A stretch of 64,000 nucleotides of DNA from TMED14 sp003507115 (GTDB lineage: Bacteria; Bacteroidota; Bacteroidia; Flavobacteriales; Schleiferiaceae). Below the pieces are notes generated by a model. It did not search any database and was not told the DNA's origin. It was given only the letters and a program-made list of their open reading frames with translations. The DNA lies in NCBI GenBank assembly GCA_943787925.1, contig CALSOH010000001.1, positions 62,001 to 126,000 of the forward strand. The letters are read 5' to 3'. Position 1 is the stretch's first letter. The number at the start of each line of letters is the position of its first letter. A program made the position numbers and the translations under genes. This document shows, one piece after another, positions 16,336 through 24,502 of the stretch.

Positions 16336-17103
16336 TCAGGAGGCGTCTGTCTGAACGGGTACGGGTCCTGAAAGCCAAGCGCGCAAATGCCAACGATTGA
16401 AGCGATAAAAGTCCTGCATTCCTTGCTCCACGTCTTGAATTAACCGAGGGGGGGAGACCCTCAAGTCGACTTCGATAATTGGGTGTTGCAATGCATTCCA
16501 TAAATGCTTGAATAGGTGCGGTATAAAGCCCGCCTTCAGGTCGTGGAAATACGGAATTTCTTCGGAATGATATCGGATGGAATAAAACACCACGGGCACT
16601 TCGTTTCGCATCGCTTCGACAAAGAGGCCAGGTTTAACAGGATGAATATCGTGAGATCCGGAAGTGCGACCTTCTGGGCACGCGAAAATGCTCAAGCCAG
16701 CGCGTATGCGCGTGACAATTTCTTCACGAATTTTCTTTCCTGCTTCCGGAGAATGTCGGCGAACCCAAATGGTATTGAGCCCTTGACCTAACCACCCTAC
16801 CAAGGGCCAGTTTTTGAATTGGTCTGCCACGATCATCACCGCGGGCCGGTGTCCGATGTTGAAGAAAATATCGTAGTACGAAGGGTGGTTGCACATAATC
16901 ATGGCGGGATCTTTGGGGAGATTGCCAATGATATGCAGCTTGATGCCTAAGACTTTATGGATGACGAACATTCCTCTGCGGTGCACGTTGAATGCCATTT
17001 GGCTTCCAAAAAAAAGTCGAGTCAGAGGCACGGCCACACTTATGCCAGTCATCATCAATGTGAAGCTGCAAATGCGAAGAAAAGCGCGTAGGTGGGAAAG
17101 CAT
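16336..17103 (-). CDS. plsC: 1-acylglycerol-3-phosphate O-acyltransferase (PlsC family)
   Basis: The enzyme transfers an acyl chain to lysophosphatidic acid, giving phosphatidic acid at the inner membrane. The 255 residues show an N-terminal hydrophobic helix, the catalytic motif NHPSYYD (NHxxxxD), then the acceptor-binding PEGRTSG. Length is typical. It is the last of four tightly packed genes (pssA-purS-acpH-plsC), 8 bases after acpH. The gene symbol follows the family; ornithine-lipid or other acyltransferases share these motifs. Confidence 0.85.
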   Translation of the reverse strand: MLSHLRAFLRICSFTLMMTGISVAVPLTRLFFGSQMAFNVHRRGMFVIHKVLGIKLHIIGNLPKDPAMIMCNHPSYYDIFFNIGHRPAVMIVADQFKNWPLVGWLGQGLNTIWVRRHSPEAGKKIREEIVTRIRAGLSIFACPEGRTSGSHDIHPVKPGLFVEAMRNEVPVVFYSIRYHSEEIPYFHDLKAGFIPHLFKHLWNALQHPIIEVDLRVSPPRLIQDVEQGMQDFYRFNRWHLRAWLSGPVPVQTDAS

Positions 17104-17111
17104 AAGGGAAA

Positions 17112-17711
17112 TTAGACTTTTCCGATGAATTTGGACCTATGAAGGCCGAATTCGGTAATCATTTCAGGCCATAAGTCCTCAAAAATTGCCGCGAGCTCGG
17201 CATGTGCTTCCCTGAGCGCCTCCGCTCCCTCCGCCATGGGATTTTCACGGGAAAAGCGCTGACTCATTTGACGCAGTACGCGATCCACTCCATCAATTTC
17301 GGCATAGCCCACGAGCCATTTCCCACGGATCATGGCTTCTATTATGCGGGGTGCATCGGGGTGAAAAACGGGGGCATGAGCCGCCAGCGTTTGATGGGCA
17401 TGCTCTGCAAATTCGGGGAGGACGAATCCGTCCGTATGCCGTGCGAAGTCCAAAGCCAGAAAGTGGTCCCAAAAAACATCGAGTAGCACGCCTCGAAACA
17501 ACCCAAATCGCGCATCTATGAGTTGCTTGGCCTCGCGAATGAGGGGATGCTGGTCTGTAAAGTGGTCAATGCGTCGATGAAGAAGGACGCCCTGGGCGTA
17601 GTCCGCCTCAAGGGATTTCCACGAGGAACCGCGCACGCGGTCCGCAAAGAAATTGCCCGCCATGATTTTCTCTCCGCCGGGAGAGAGCACCAGGTGGGCC
17701 AGAAAATTCAC
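17112..17711 (-). CDS. acpH: Acyl carrier protein phosphodiesterase (AcpH / DUF479)
   Basis: The 199 residues start MNFLAHLVLSPG and continue with MAGNFFADRVRG, GVLLHRRIDHFTD and LDVFWDHFLA, the His/Asp-rich motifs of the AcpH metal phosphodiesterases that remove phosphopantetheine from ACP. Length is normal. The start overlaps the purS stop by 4 bases. In this phylum the biochemical role is inferred from the E. coli enzyme. Confidence 0.85.
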   Translation of the reverse strand: MNFLAHLVLSPGGEKIMAGNFFADRVRGSSWKSLEADYAQGVLLHRRIDHFTDQHPLIREAKQLIDARFGLFRGVLLDVFWDHFLALDFARHTDGFVLPEFAEHAHQTLAAHAPVFHPDAPRIIEAMIRGKWLVGYAEIDGVDRVLRQMSQRFSRENPMAEGAEALREAHAELAAIFEDLWPEMITEFGLHRSKFIGKV

Positions 17712-17962
17712 GCTTGATTAAAGAGCTCGAAGGTGTAGCTCTCCATAATAGGATTGGCCAACATTTTTTGGCAGGCGATATCCACTTTTTCCGTGGCTTC
17801 CTCCTTGCTGGTGGCTTCAATCTCCAGGGTGATGTGCTTGCCAATGCGCACGTTGCTGATTTCGGACAAGCCGATGTTGCCCATGCTTTGTCCTACCGTT
17901 TTCCCTTGGGGGTCGAGGAGGGCTTTGAGGGGCATGACGTCAATTTCGGCGCGGAATTTCAT
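17708..17962 (-). CDS. purS: Phosphoribosylformylglycinamidine synthase subunit PurS
   Basis: PurS is the small third subunit that joins PurL and PurQ in the fourth step of purine synthesis. The 84 residues match the family: FRAEIDVMPLKALLDPQGKTV, then LSEISNVRIGKHITLEIE and a C-terminal ANPIMESYTFEL. It sits between pssA and acpH with 4-base overlaps on both sides, so it is translated within a phospholipid operon; no other purine gene is near. Confidence 0.92.
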   Translation of the reverse strand: MKFRAEIDVMPLKALLDPQGKTVGQSMGNIGLSEISNVRIGKHITLEIEATSKEEATEKVDIACQKMLANPIMESYTFELFNQA

Positions 17963-18651
17963 GAGGCAGTAGGTTTGAATACCCGGTTTTCGAGGGTAGA
18001 AAATACAAGGAGCAAAGGTATGATGAATGCAAAGGCGGCCACTTGAAAAATTATCAACAGGGCCACGGAAAGCAGGGCGAAAAAGATTCGGCTGGCCAAA
18101 GCGGCGCCTCCACGGGGCATATCCTTAAAACTCATGATGGGCCAAGGGCTATTGAGCGTGTAGGTGCTATAAGCCGTCACGCCTCCGAATACCACATAGG
18201 CCATGGCGCCCTCCGGTTTGGGCAGGACAGCCGCTTCCATGGCCCACACGACCCCGAGTAAAAACAGGGCATTGGCGGGCGTGGGCATCCCTATAAAGCC
18301 TTGGCTGCCAGCGAGGCCCAGATTAAAGCGTGCCAAGCGGTAAATCGAAGCGAGGGTGGGGGCTAAGCCGATCAAAGCAAACCACCAGGGTAAAAAGGCC
18401 ATGCCGGCATGGAACCAGAGCAAGCCGGGAACAACACCAAACGTGATGGCATCCGCGAGGCTATCCAATTGCACACCCATGGCGCCGTCTGTGCCCAATT
18501 TTCGGGCCGCCCATCCGTCGAGCAAATCAAAAAAGAGGGCAAGCCCCATGCAGTAGGTCAGGGACTCTAAATCCATGATGCGCAAGAAGGTCAGGGCCAG
18601 GCAGCCCATGAGGGCGTTGCCGAGGGTGAGGGCGTTCGGAATCCATCGCAT
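17959..18651 (-). CDS. pssA: CDP-diacylglycerol-serine O-phosphatidyltransferase
   Basis: PssA makes phosphatidylserine from CDP-diacylglycerol and serine, the route to phosphatidylethanolamine. The CDP-alcohol phosphatidyltransferase motif is complete: DGWAARKLG, eight-residue spacing, then LDSLADAITFG with both Asp residues. About seven hydrophobic helices follow. The ATG at 18651 gives 230 residues, the usual length; an upstream extension to 18825 would overlap lnt. A perfect -7 box lies 5 bases before this ATG. First gene of pssA-purS-acpH-plsC. Confidence 0.92.
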   Translation of the reverse strand: MRWIPNALTLGNALMGCLALTFLRIMDLESLTYCMGLALFFDLLDGWAARKLGTDGAMGVQLDSLADAITFGVVPGLLWFHAGMAFLPWWFALIGLAPTLASIYRLARFNLGLAGSQGFIGMPTPANALFLLGVVWAMEAAVLPKPEGAMAYVVFGGVTAYSTYTLNSPWPIMSFKDMPRGGAALASRIFFALLSVALLIIFQVAAFAFIIPLLLVFSTLENRVFKPTAS

Positions 18652-18656
18652 AAATC

Positions 18657-18664
18657 CAAAGGTA
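18657..18664 (-). promoter_or_regulatory. -7 box 5 bases before the pssA start codon
   Basis: On the minus strand TACCTTTG (perfect TAnnTTTG) ends 5 bases before the ATG. The divergent lnt start is only 34 bases from the pssA start and has its own near box (TACTTTTA, 18669-18676), so two promoters are packed back to back. Confidence 0.5.
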
Positions 18665-18685
18665 GCCGTACTTTTAACTCCATCC

Positions 18686-20347
18686 ATGAAGAAGCTCATT
18701 TTTGCCGTTGCCACGGCCCTTTTGCTCAGTGTTTTTTGGCCCGGTGTGTGGGGCGTGGAGACGCAGCCGTTCACATTTTCCTGGCTCTTTGCGCTGGTGC
18801 CCATGCTGGCGCTGGAGCGATCCATTCGCCACGATGCCTTGGGGAAGAAAGGCTGGCGGACGTTTGGCTATGCCTGGTTGAGTATGGGATTGTTCAATGC
18901 GGGCACCACGTTTTGGGTGTGGAATGCGCATTGGTCGGGGGTGGTGGCCACGGTGCTGATCAATGGCGGCCTCATGGCGGCGGTTTGGACCCTGTACGCA
19001 TGGGTAGCCCGAGTGCATTCCCAGCGCCTAGGCTATTGGGCCTTGGTCAGCGGGTGGCTGGCGCTGGAAGTATTCCACGAGAATTGGGCCTTCAGCTTCC
19101 CGTGGTTGGATTTGGGGCATGTTTTTGCGGCGACCCCAGGCGCCATTCAGTGGTATGAATACACGGGCCACCGCGGGGGAACCGTTTGGTTGCTTGTTTC
19201 CAACATCGTTTTTATTGAGACGTGGTACAAAACCATGGATGCAGAAGGCCGAATCGGCTGGTCCTCCTGGAAATCCATGCTCCGTTCGCCGCTTCCCTAT
19301 GTATGGGGGCTCCCCTTGATCCTGAGTTTGGGGATTTGGGGCGGACTAAACACGGAGGACGAACGCCACATATGGGCCACGTACGTGCAGCCCAACGTGG
19401 ATCCCTACACGGAAAAATTCTCCACACCGGACCAGTGGCAGGCCCATGTCTGGGCGGACAGCTTGCTCGCAAATTTTGGAGGCATACAGTCCTCAGACAA
19501 CCCTCGGATTCAGCGTGTTCCCTCCGCCTTGGTGGTCTTTCCTGAAACCTTTTTGCACGAAGGCATTCAAGAGCGCTACGGCAATGCCTTCAAGCCCATT
19601 CATGCCTTGGATTCGGTGCTTCAAGCCTATCCGGGCACGTCTTTGCTGCTGGGGGCGTCCACCTACGAGCTCTACGACGCGGGGGAAGAAACGCCCACGT
19701 CTCGCCCCATTGATGCACAGGGCCGTCGCTTCTACGATAGCTACAACACGGCCATCGAACTAACTAACGGCCAGCCCATGGAGTTCTACCACAAGTCTAA
19801 GTTGGTCGTAGGGGTGGAGTACATGCCTTTCGCGAGCACCTTGAAATCGCTGATCGGCGATGCGACGATTGCGCTCGGAGGAACGACGGGGACGCTTGGC
19901 ACCCAGGAAGAGCGCGAAGTCTTTGTCCTGGCGGACACCACCATCAAAGTCGCCCCCATCATTTGCTGGGAGCAAGACTATGGCAGCTATGTGCGCGAAT
20001 ACGCCCAGCAAGGCGCCAATCTCTTTGCCATCATGACCAACGACGGGTGGTGGGGCAACACCTTGGGGCACATCAGCCATTTCCACTATGCGCGATTGCG
20101 TGCGATTGAGAACCGCCGAGCCATAGTACGTGCGGCCAATACGGGGATTTCAGGATTCATTCACGTAGATGGGCAAGCATACAGCTGGAAAACCTGGGAT
20201 GAAACGGGCCTAGCATCTGCGCGTGTGCCTTTGATCGATCAGAGGACATTCTACACGCAGTACGGCGACCTAATCGGCCGGGGAGGAGCGCTGCTTTTTC
20301 CCCTGCTTTTGTTGAGTGTTCTGGTCCGTCAGCGCGTGCAGTGTTAA
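18686..20347 (+). CDS. lnt: Apolipoprotein N-acyltransferase
   Basis: Lnt adds the third acyl chain to lipoproteins at the inner membrane. The 553 residues have about six N-terminal membrane helices and a C-terminal nitrilase domain. The Glu-Lys-Cys triad is visible as VVFPETF, YHKSKLV and PIICWEQDYG (most relatives read CYE), followed by TNDGWWGNT. The start at ATG 18686 follows a near -7 box; an earlier in-frame codon would overlap pssA. It fits the many lipoproteins (SusD, Skp-like) in this window. Confidence 0.92.
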   Translation: MKKLIFAVATALLLSVFWPGVWGVETQPFTFSWLFALVPMLALERSIRHDALGKKGWRTFGYAWLSMGLFNAGTTFWVWNAHWSGVVATVLINGGLMAAVWTLYAWVARVHSQRLGYWALVSGWLALEVFHENWAFSFPWLDLGHVFAATPGAIQWYEYTGHRGGTVWLLVSNIVFIETWYKTMDAEGRIGWSSWKSMLRSPLPYVWGLPLILSLGIWGGLNTEDERHIWATYVQPNVDPYTEKFSTPDQWQAHVWADSLLANFGGIQSSDNPRIQRVPSALVVFPETFLHEGIQERYGNAFKPIHALDSVLQAYPGTSLLLGASTYELYDAGEETPTSRPIDAQGRRFYDSYNTAIELTNGQPMEFYHKSKLVVGVEYMPFASTLKSLIGDATIALGGTTGTLGTQEEREVFVLADTTIKVAPIICWEQDYGSYVREYAQQGANLFAIMTNDGWWGNTLGHISHFHYARLRAIENRRAIVRAANTGISGFIHVDGQAYSWKTWDETGLASARVPLIDQRTFYTQYGDLIGRGGALLFPLLLLSVLVRQRVQC

Positions 20348-20372
20348 GCACCTCTATCCGCAAGGCGTGAAT

Positions 20373-20380
20373 TACCTTTG
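20373..20380 (+). promoter_or_regulatory. -7 box of lpdA
   Basis: TACCTTTG matches TAnnTTTG and lies 24 bases before the lpdA ATG, which leaves room for a short leader, in contrast to the start-proximal boxes elsewhere in the window. Confidence 0.5.
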
Positions 20381-20404
20381 TGGTCCTATTTAAAACTTCA
20401 AGTG

Positions 20405-21799
20405 ATGCAGTACGACGTTGTAGTGATTGGTTCCGGTCCCGGTGGATATGTTAGCGCCATTCGCTGTGCGCAATTGGGCATGAAAACCGCCATGGTTGAG
20501 AAGTATTCTACATTGGGTGGAACCTGCTTGAATGTGGGCTGCATTCCTTCGAAAGCACTTTTGGATTCGTCCGAACATTACCACAATGCGGTTCACAGCT
20601 TCGCAGAGCACGGCATTAACGGTGCAGCTCCCGTAGTCAATATGACCCAAATGATTGCCCGAAAGCAATCCGTCATCGACGTCACCTGCCAAGGGATTGA
20701 CTTCTTGATGAAGAAAAACAACATCGACGTGCACCACGGGGTCGGCAGTTTTAAGGACGCTCACACCATCACGGTGACCGGCGAAAAAACGACCGAAATC
20801 ACCGCCAAAAACGTCATCATCGCCACGGGCTCCAAGCCCATCGAATTGCCCTTTGCCCCCTTTGACAAGGAGCGCGTGATTTCCTCCACGGAGGCCTTGA
20901 AATTGAGCGAAGTTCCCAAGCACATGATTGTGATTGGCGGCGGCGTCATTGGGCTGGAATTGGGCTCGGTGTACAAACGACTGGGCGCAAACGTGACCGT
21001 GGTCGAATACGCCGATAGCCTCATCCCCGCTATGGATGCTGCTTGTGGCAAAGAACTTCAGCGCACCCTTCGGAAATTGGGCATGAACTTCCACATGAGC
21101 ACCAAAGTTGAAAAGGTGAGCCGCAAGGGCAAAACCGTGACCGTGGAAGCGGTAGACAAGAAAGGCGCTCCGGTCAAACTGGAAGGCGATTATGTGCTTG
21201 TCGCGGTGGGCCGCAAGCCCTACACCGCAGGCTTGAACCTCGAAGCGGCTGGTCTCAGCACGGACGAGCGTGGTCGCATCGCCGTCAATGATCACTTGCA
21301 AACGGCCGTTCCCCATATCTACGCCATCGGCGACGTCGTTCGCGGTGCGATGTTGGCCCACAAAGCCGAAGAAGAAGGCGTGGCGGTGGCTGAAACCCTG
21401 GCCGGCCAAAAGCCCCACATCGATTACAACTTGGTGCCCAACATCGTGTACACTTGGCCGGAAGTGGCGGGTGTGGGCCGAACGGAAGCCCAACTCAAAG
21501 AAGAAGGCCGCGCCTACAAGGTGGGTTCCTTCCCCATGCGTGCCTTGGGCCGTGCCCGGGCCTCGATGGACATCGATGGCATGGTCAAAATCTTGGCCGA
21601 TGCGCAAACCGACGAGGTGTTGGGCGTACACATGGTCGCTGCGCGTGCCGCAGACCTTATCATGGAAGCGGTCGTTGCCATGGAATTCCGCGCTTCTGCG
21701 GAAGACATCGCACGCATTTGCCACGGTCACCCCACCTACACGGAAGCCATCAAGGAAGCCGCTTTGGACGCAACCGGTAAACGCGCCATACACGCTTAA
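20405..21799 (+). CDS. lpdA: Dihydrolipoyl dehydrogenase (E3)
   Basis: E3 reoxidises lipoyl groups of the pyruvate and 2-oxoglutarate dehydrogenase complexes with NAD+. The 464 residues open with the FAD-binding YDVVVIGSGPGGY, carry the redox disulfide GGTCLNVGCIPSKALL, a second nucleotide site VIGGGVIGLELG, the FAD motif YAIGDVVRGAML, and the C-terminal His-Glu dyad region CHGHPTYTEAIKE. The ATG at 20405 gives the standard start; an upstream TTG is not needed. The long antisense frame is a shadow. Confidence 0.96.
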   Translation: MQYDVVVIGSGPGGYVSAIRCAQLGMKTAMVEKYSTLGGTCLNVGCIPSKALLDSSEHYHNAVHSFAEHGINGAAPVVNMTQMIARKQSVIDVTCQGIDFLMKKNNIDVHHGVGSFKDAHTITVTGEKTTEITAKNVIIATGSKPIELPFAPFDKERVISSTEALKLSEVPKHMIVIGGGVIGLELGSVYKRLGANVTVVEYADSLIPAMDAACGKELQRTLRKLGMNFHMSTKVEKVSRKGKTVTVEAVDKKGAPVKLEGDYVLVAVGRKPYTAGLNLEAAGLSTDERGRIAVNDHLQTAVPHIYAIGDVVRGAMLAHKAEEEGVAVAETLAGQKPHIDYNLVPNIVYTWPEVAGVGRTEAQLKEEGRAYKVGSFPMRALGRARASMDIDGMVKILADAQTDEVLGVHMVAARAADLIMEAVVAMEFRASAEDIARICHGHPTYTEAIKEAALDATGKRAIHA

Positions 21800-21800
21800 G

Positions 21801-23126
21801 ATGCCCTATACGGCGCAGGTTTTACACGCTGCGCCCGCTGAAGTTCAGACGGGCTTGCGTCGCGCGGCCTGTACATTCCCGCATTTTACCCTTTTGGAGA
21901 CGGGCCAGGCCCATGGGGCCTTTCGCGAGCCCCTTGATCGCTTTGATTGGTTGGCGGCGGGAGGATGCCTTCGACGCCATCGTGTGGCGGAAGCCACGCC
22001 AGAAGCCTGGTCCGAACTCGCCGCGGCCTGGCGGGCAAAACCCACCTGGTTGTTCGGGGTCTTGGCCTATGATGCCAAGAACGCCTTTGAACCTACCGCG
22101 GAGAGCCGACATCGTCCCACTTTGGATCAGCCCGATTGGGATTTTTATGAACCTGCATGGGTCGTCACCTGCCAAACCGGCCAACTCACGCTCTATCAAT
22201 CCACTTTGGCAACCCTCCGCCCCGAAGATTGGTGGGCGGACATCCAGGAGCGGGCAGCGTCCCCCCGATCTGAATCTTTCACGGAGCCGGCCACATGGCG
22301 TGCGGGCTGGACGGGTGAGACCTACCAAGCTCAGGCGGAATCCCTCCAAGCGCTCATGCATGCGGGGGATCTCTACGAAGTAAATCTCTGCGCCCCTTGG
22401 TATGCCCAAGGTGCGGCAAATCCCGCAGCGGTGTATGCCGCATTGCAGGCGACCGCGGATGCACCCATGGCTGGCTTGCATCGGAGCCCAGAAACCTGGT
22501 TGATTTCCGCTTCGCCCGAACGCTACGTGACGGTGCGCCAAGAAGGAGAAATTTGGAAGGCCTACAGCCAACCCATCAAGGGAACGGCCGATCGGGCGCT
22601 GCCGGCAGAGGCTTTGCTGGCCTCAGAGAAAGAACGCGCCGAGAACACCATGATTGTCGACCTCGTGCGGCACGATCTGAGCCGCGTGGCGGCCCGCGGA
22701 AGTGTTCACGTGCCGCGGTATTTGCAAGTACGCTCCCTGCCCACGGTACACCATTTGGTGAGTACCGTTGAGGCGACCTTGCGGCCGGAAACGGATTGGA
22801 TTTCCGTGGTGCAAGCCAGCTTCCCCATGGGAAGCATGACGGGCGCACCCAAAATTCGCGCTATGCAACGCATCGAAGAACATGAATGCGCCCGCCGGGG
22901 CTGGTATTCGGGTGCCTTGGGCTACGTGATGCCCTCCGGGGAATGCGATTTCAATGTGGTTATTCGGAGCTTACTGGCCGATTCGTCTGCCCAAAACTGG
23001 ATGGGTTGGGCCGGTTCCGCTCTGACCGTTCTCGCGGATCCAGCCTCAGAGTGGGAAGAATTACACCTGAAAATGAAGGCTCCACAGGAAGCACTCACTT
23101 CATCCAACCAGCAGCCCCATGGCTAG
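21801..23126 (+). CDS. pabB: Aminodeoxychorismate synthase component I
   Basis: PabB converts chorismate with ammonia to 4-amino-4-deoxychorismate on the folate route. The 441 residues hold the chorismate-binding domain in the C-terminal 270: LYEVNLC, the PabB-type SQPIKGTADR with its lysine, ENTMIVDLVRHDLSR, GAPKIRAMQRIEE and YSGALGYVMPSGECDFNV. The ATG immediately after lpdA is used. The glutaminase partner is not in this window, while folC is. It overlaps tilS by 8 bases. Confidence 0.9.
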   Translation: MPYTAQVLHAAPAEVQTGLRRAACTFPHFTLLETGQAHGAFREPLDRFDWLAAGGCLRRHRVAEATPEAWSELAAAWRAKPTWLFGVLAYDAKNAFEPTAESRHRPTLDQPDWDFYEPAWVVTCQTGQLTLYQSTLATLRPEDWWADIQERAASPRSESFTEPATWRAGWTGETYQAQAESLQALMHAGDLYEVNLCAPWYAQGAANPAAVYAALQATADAPMAGLHRSPETWLISASPERYVTVRQEGEIWKAYSQPIKGTADRALPAEALLASEKERAENTMIVDLVRHDLSRVAARGSVHVPRYLQVRSLPTVHHLVSTVEATLRPETDWISVVQASFPMGSMTGAPKIRAMQRIEEHECARRGWYSGALGYVMPSGECDFNVVIRSLLADSSAQNWMGWAGSALTVLADPASEWEELHLKMKAPQEALTSSNQQPHG

Positions 23127-24483
23127 TTCGGTATCCACGTCCGTCCTGGAGGCATTGGCCTCTGCGCGGCAAGATCCACGCGGCTTCTTGCTCCTCTGTT
23201 CGGGGGGACAAGATTCCATGGTCCTGGCGACGGTGTTGATCCAAGCCGGAATTCCCGTGGAGCTTTTTCATGTGAATTACGGGCTTCGTGGTGCGGAATC
23301 CGAGGGCGATGAAGCATTTGTTCGCCAATGGGCGGTCCAGCATGCCGTGGTATGCCATGTGCGTCGGGTTCCCGAGGGATTTGGGGAAGAATCGGACATT
23401 CAAGCCCGAGCACGCAGCTTTCGCTACACCGGAGCCCGGGAGCTCCTGGCCGCCCGGGACTTACAATCCATGCTGGTCGCGCACCATGCCGACGATGCGG
23501 CTGAGACCTTCCTCTTTCATGCCGCTCGAGGCACGGGCTTGGATGGACTCGTCGCCCTGGCTCCCGAGTCGGACCAACTGATTCGTCCGCTTTGGCATGT
23601 CTCCAAGGCACAGATTGATGCCTACGCCCGCAAAAAGCAGATTTCCTGGCGGGAAGATTCCAGCAATGCGGGCGATAAGTACACCCGAAACCACTTGCGG
23701 CACCATGCCCTGCCCGCTTTACGAGAAGCGATGCCCCAAGCCACGGAAGGGCTTCGAACGACCTTGCACCACCTGCGCGAACTTCAATCCTTTGTGGATG
23801 CAGCCATCAAACGCGAGAGTGTGCTGTACCTCGGCAAATCCAAATCGGTCCCCGGCGCTCTAGTGCTCTACCGCGATGTGTTGGACCACCCGCATTCATC
23901 GGTGATCATTTGGTACATCTTGCGGTCGATGGGTGGGTTTGACTACGATGCGGTTCGCTCCTTAGGAAACTCCCAAGTGGGCGCGAAGTTGGAAAAGGGG
24001 GGCTGGCAATTGTGGTCGGAGCGCGAGGGCTTGGTCCTGACGCCCGTGCCCACGGAACCTCTAGCCACCCTAGAGGCCCTTCACTCCCTTCACCGCGTAA
24101 CGGGCCCGCTCTGGGATGGAACGCGCTGGCAGGCCGAGGTGGGGTGGACCGGCGAGGAGCGTCCGTATGCCTCGTTGGAAGATCTCGGATCCCTTCGTGC
24201 TCCCGTGCTGTGCCTGGAGCGGGTGCCAAACTTGGTTTGGCGTCCCTGGCAAGAAGGGGATTTTATCCTGCCTTTAGGGATGAAAGGCCGTAAAAAACTG
24301 TCCGATGTCCTGACCGAAGGGAAGGTTCCCGCCATGTACCGAAAGGCGATTTGCGTCCTAGCCGCGGAGGCTTCCCCGGGAGAAGTGTACTGGGTTCCGG
24401 GAATGCGTCTATCCCGTCAGGTGGCCGTCTCGGCAGCAGATTCTTCCTTTTGGCGATTGACGGAACATCCTTCGGCGCGCTAG
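23119..24483 (+). CDS. tilS: tRNA(Ile)-lysidine synthase
   Basis: TilS attaches lysine to C34 of the CAU-anticodon tRNA-Ile so that it reads AUA codons. The 454 residues start with the ATP-pyrophosphatase loop LLLCSGGQDSMVL, then FHVNYGLRGAESEGDE and VAHHADDAAETFLFH, and extend into the C-terminal TilS domains. Length is typical. It overlaps pabB by 8 bases. Confidence 0.93.
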   Translation: MASSVSTSVLEALASARQDPRGFLLLCSGGQDSMVLATVLIQAGIPVELFHVNYGLRGAESEGDEAFVRQWAVQHAVVCHVRRVPEGFGEESDIQARARSFRYTGARELLAARDLQSMLVAHHADDAAETFLFHAARGTGLDGLVALAPESDQLIRPLWHVSKAQIDAYARKKQISWREDSSNAGDKYTRNHLRHHALPALREAMPQATEGLRTTLHHLRELQSFVDAAIKRESVLYLGKSKSVPGALVLYRDVLDHPHSSVIIWYILRSMGGFDYDAVRSLGNSQVGAKLEKGGWQLWSEREGLVLTPVPTEPLATLEALHSLHRVTGPLWDGTRWQAEVGWTGEERPYASLEDLGSLRAPVLCLERVPNLVWRPWQEGDFILPLGMKGRKKLSDVLTEGKVPAMYRKAICVLAAEASPGEVYWVPGMRLSRQVAVSAADSSFWRLTEHPSAR

Positions 24484-24489
24484 AAGGGC

Positions 24490-24497
24490 TATTTTTG
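24490..24497 (+). promoter_or_regulatory. -7 box 5 bases before the dsbD start codon
   Basis: TATTTTTG fits TAnnTTTG and ends 5 bases before the ATG at 24503, the same spacing seen at 9039, 18657 and 45283. Confidence 0.45.
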
Positions 24498-24502
24498 TAG
24501 CT

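Noticed and set aside
20390..21793. Long open frame antisense to lpdA (467 codons)
   Set aside because: Compositional shadow of lpdA; the His-rich translation has no recognisable motif.
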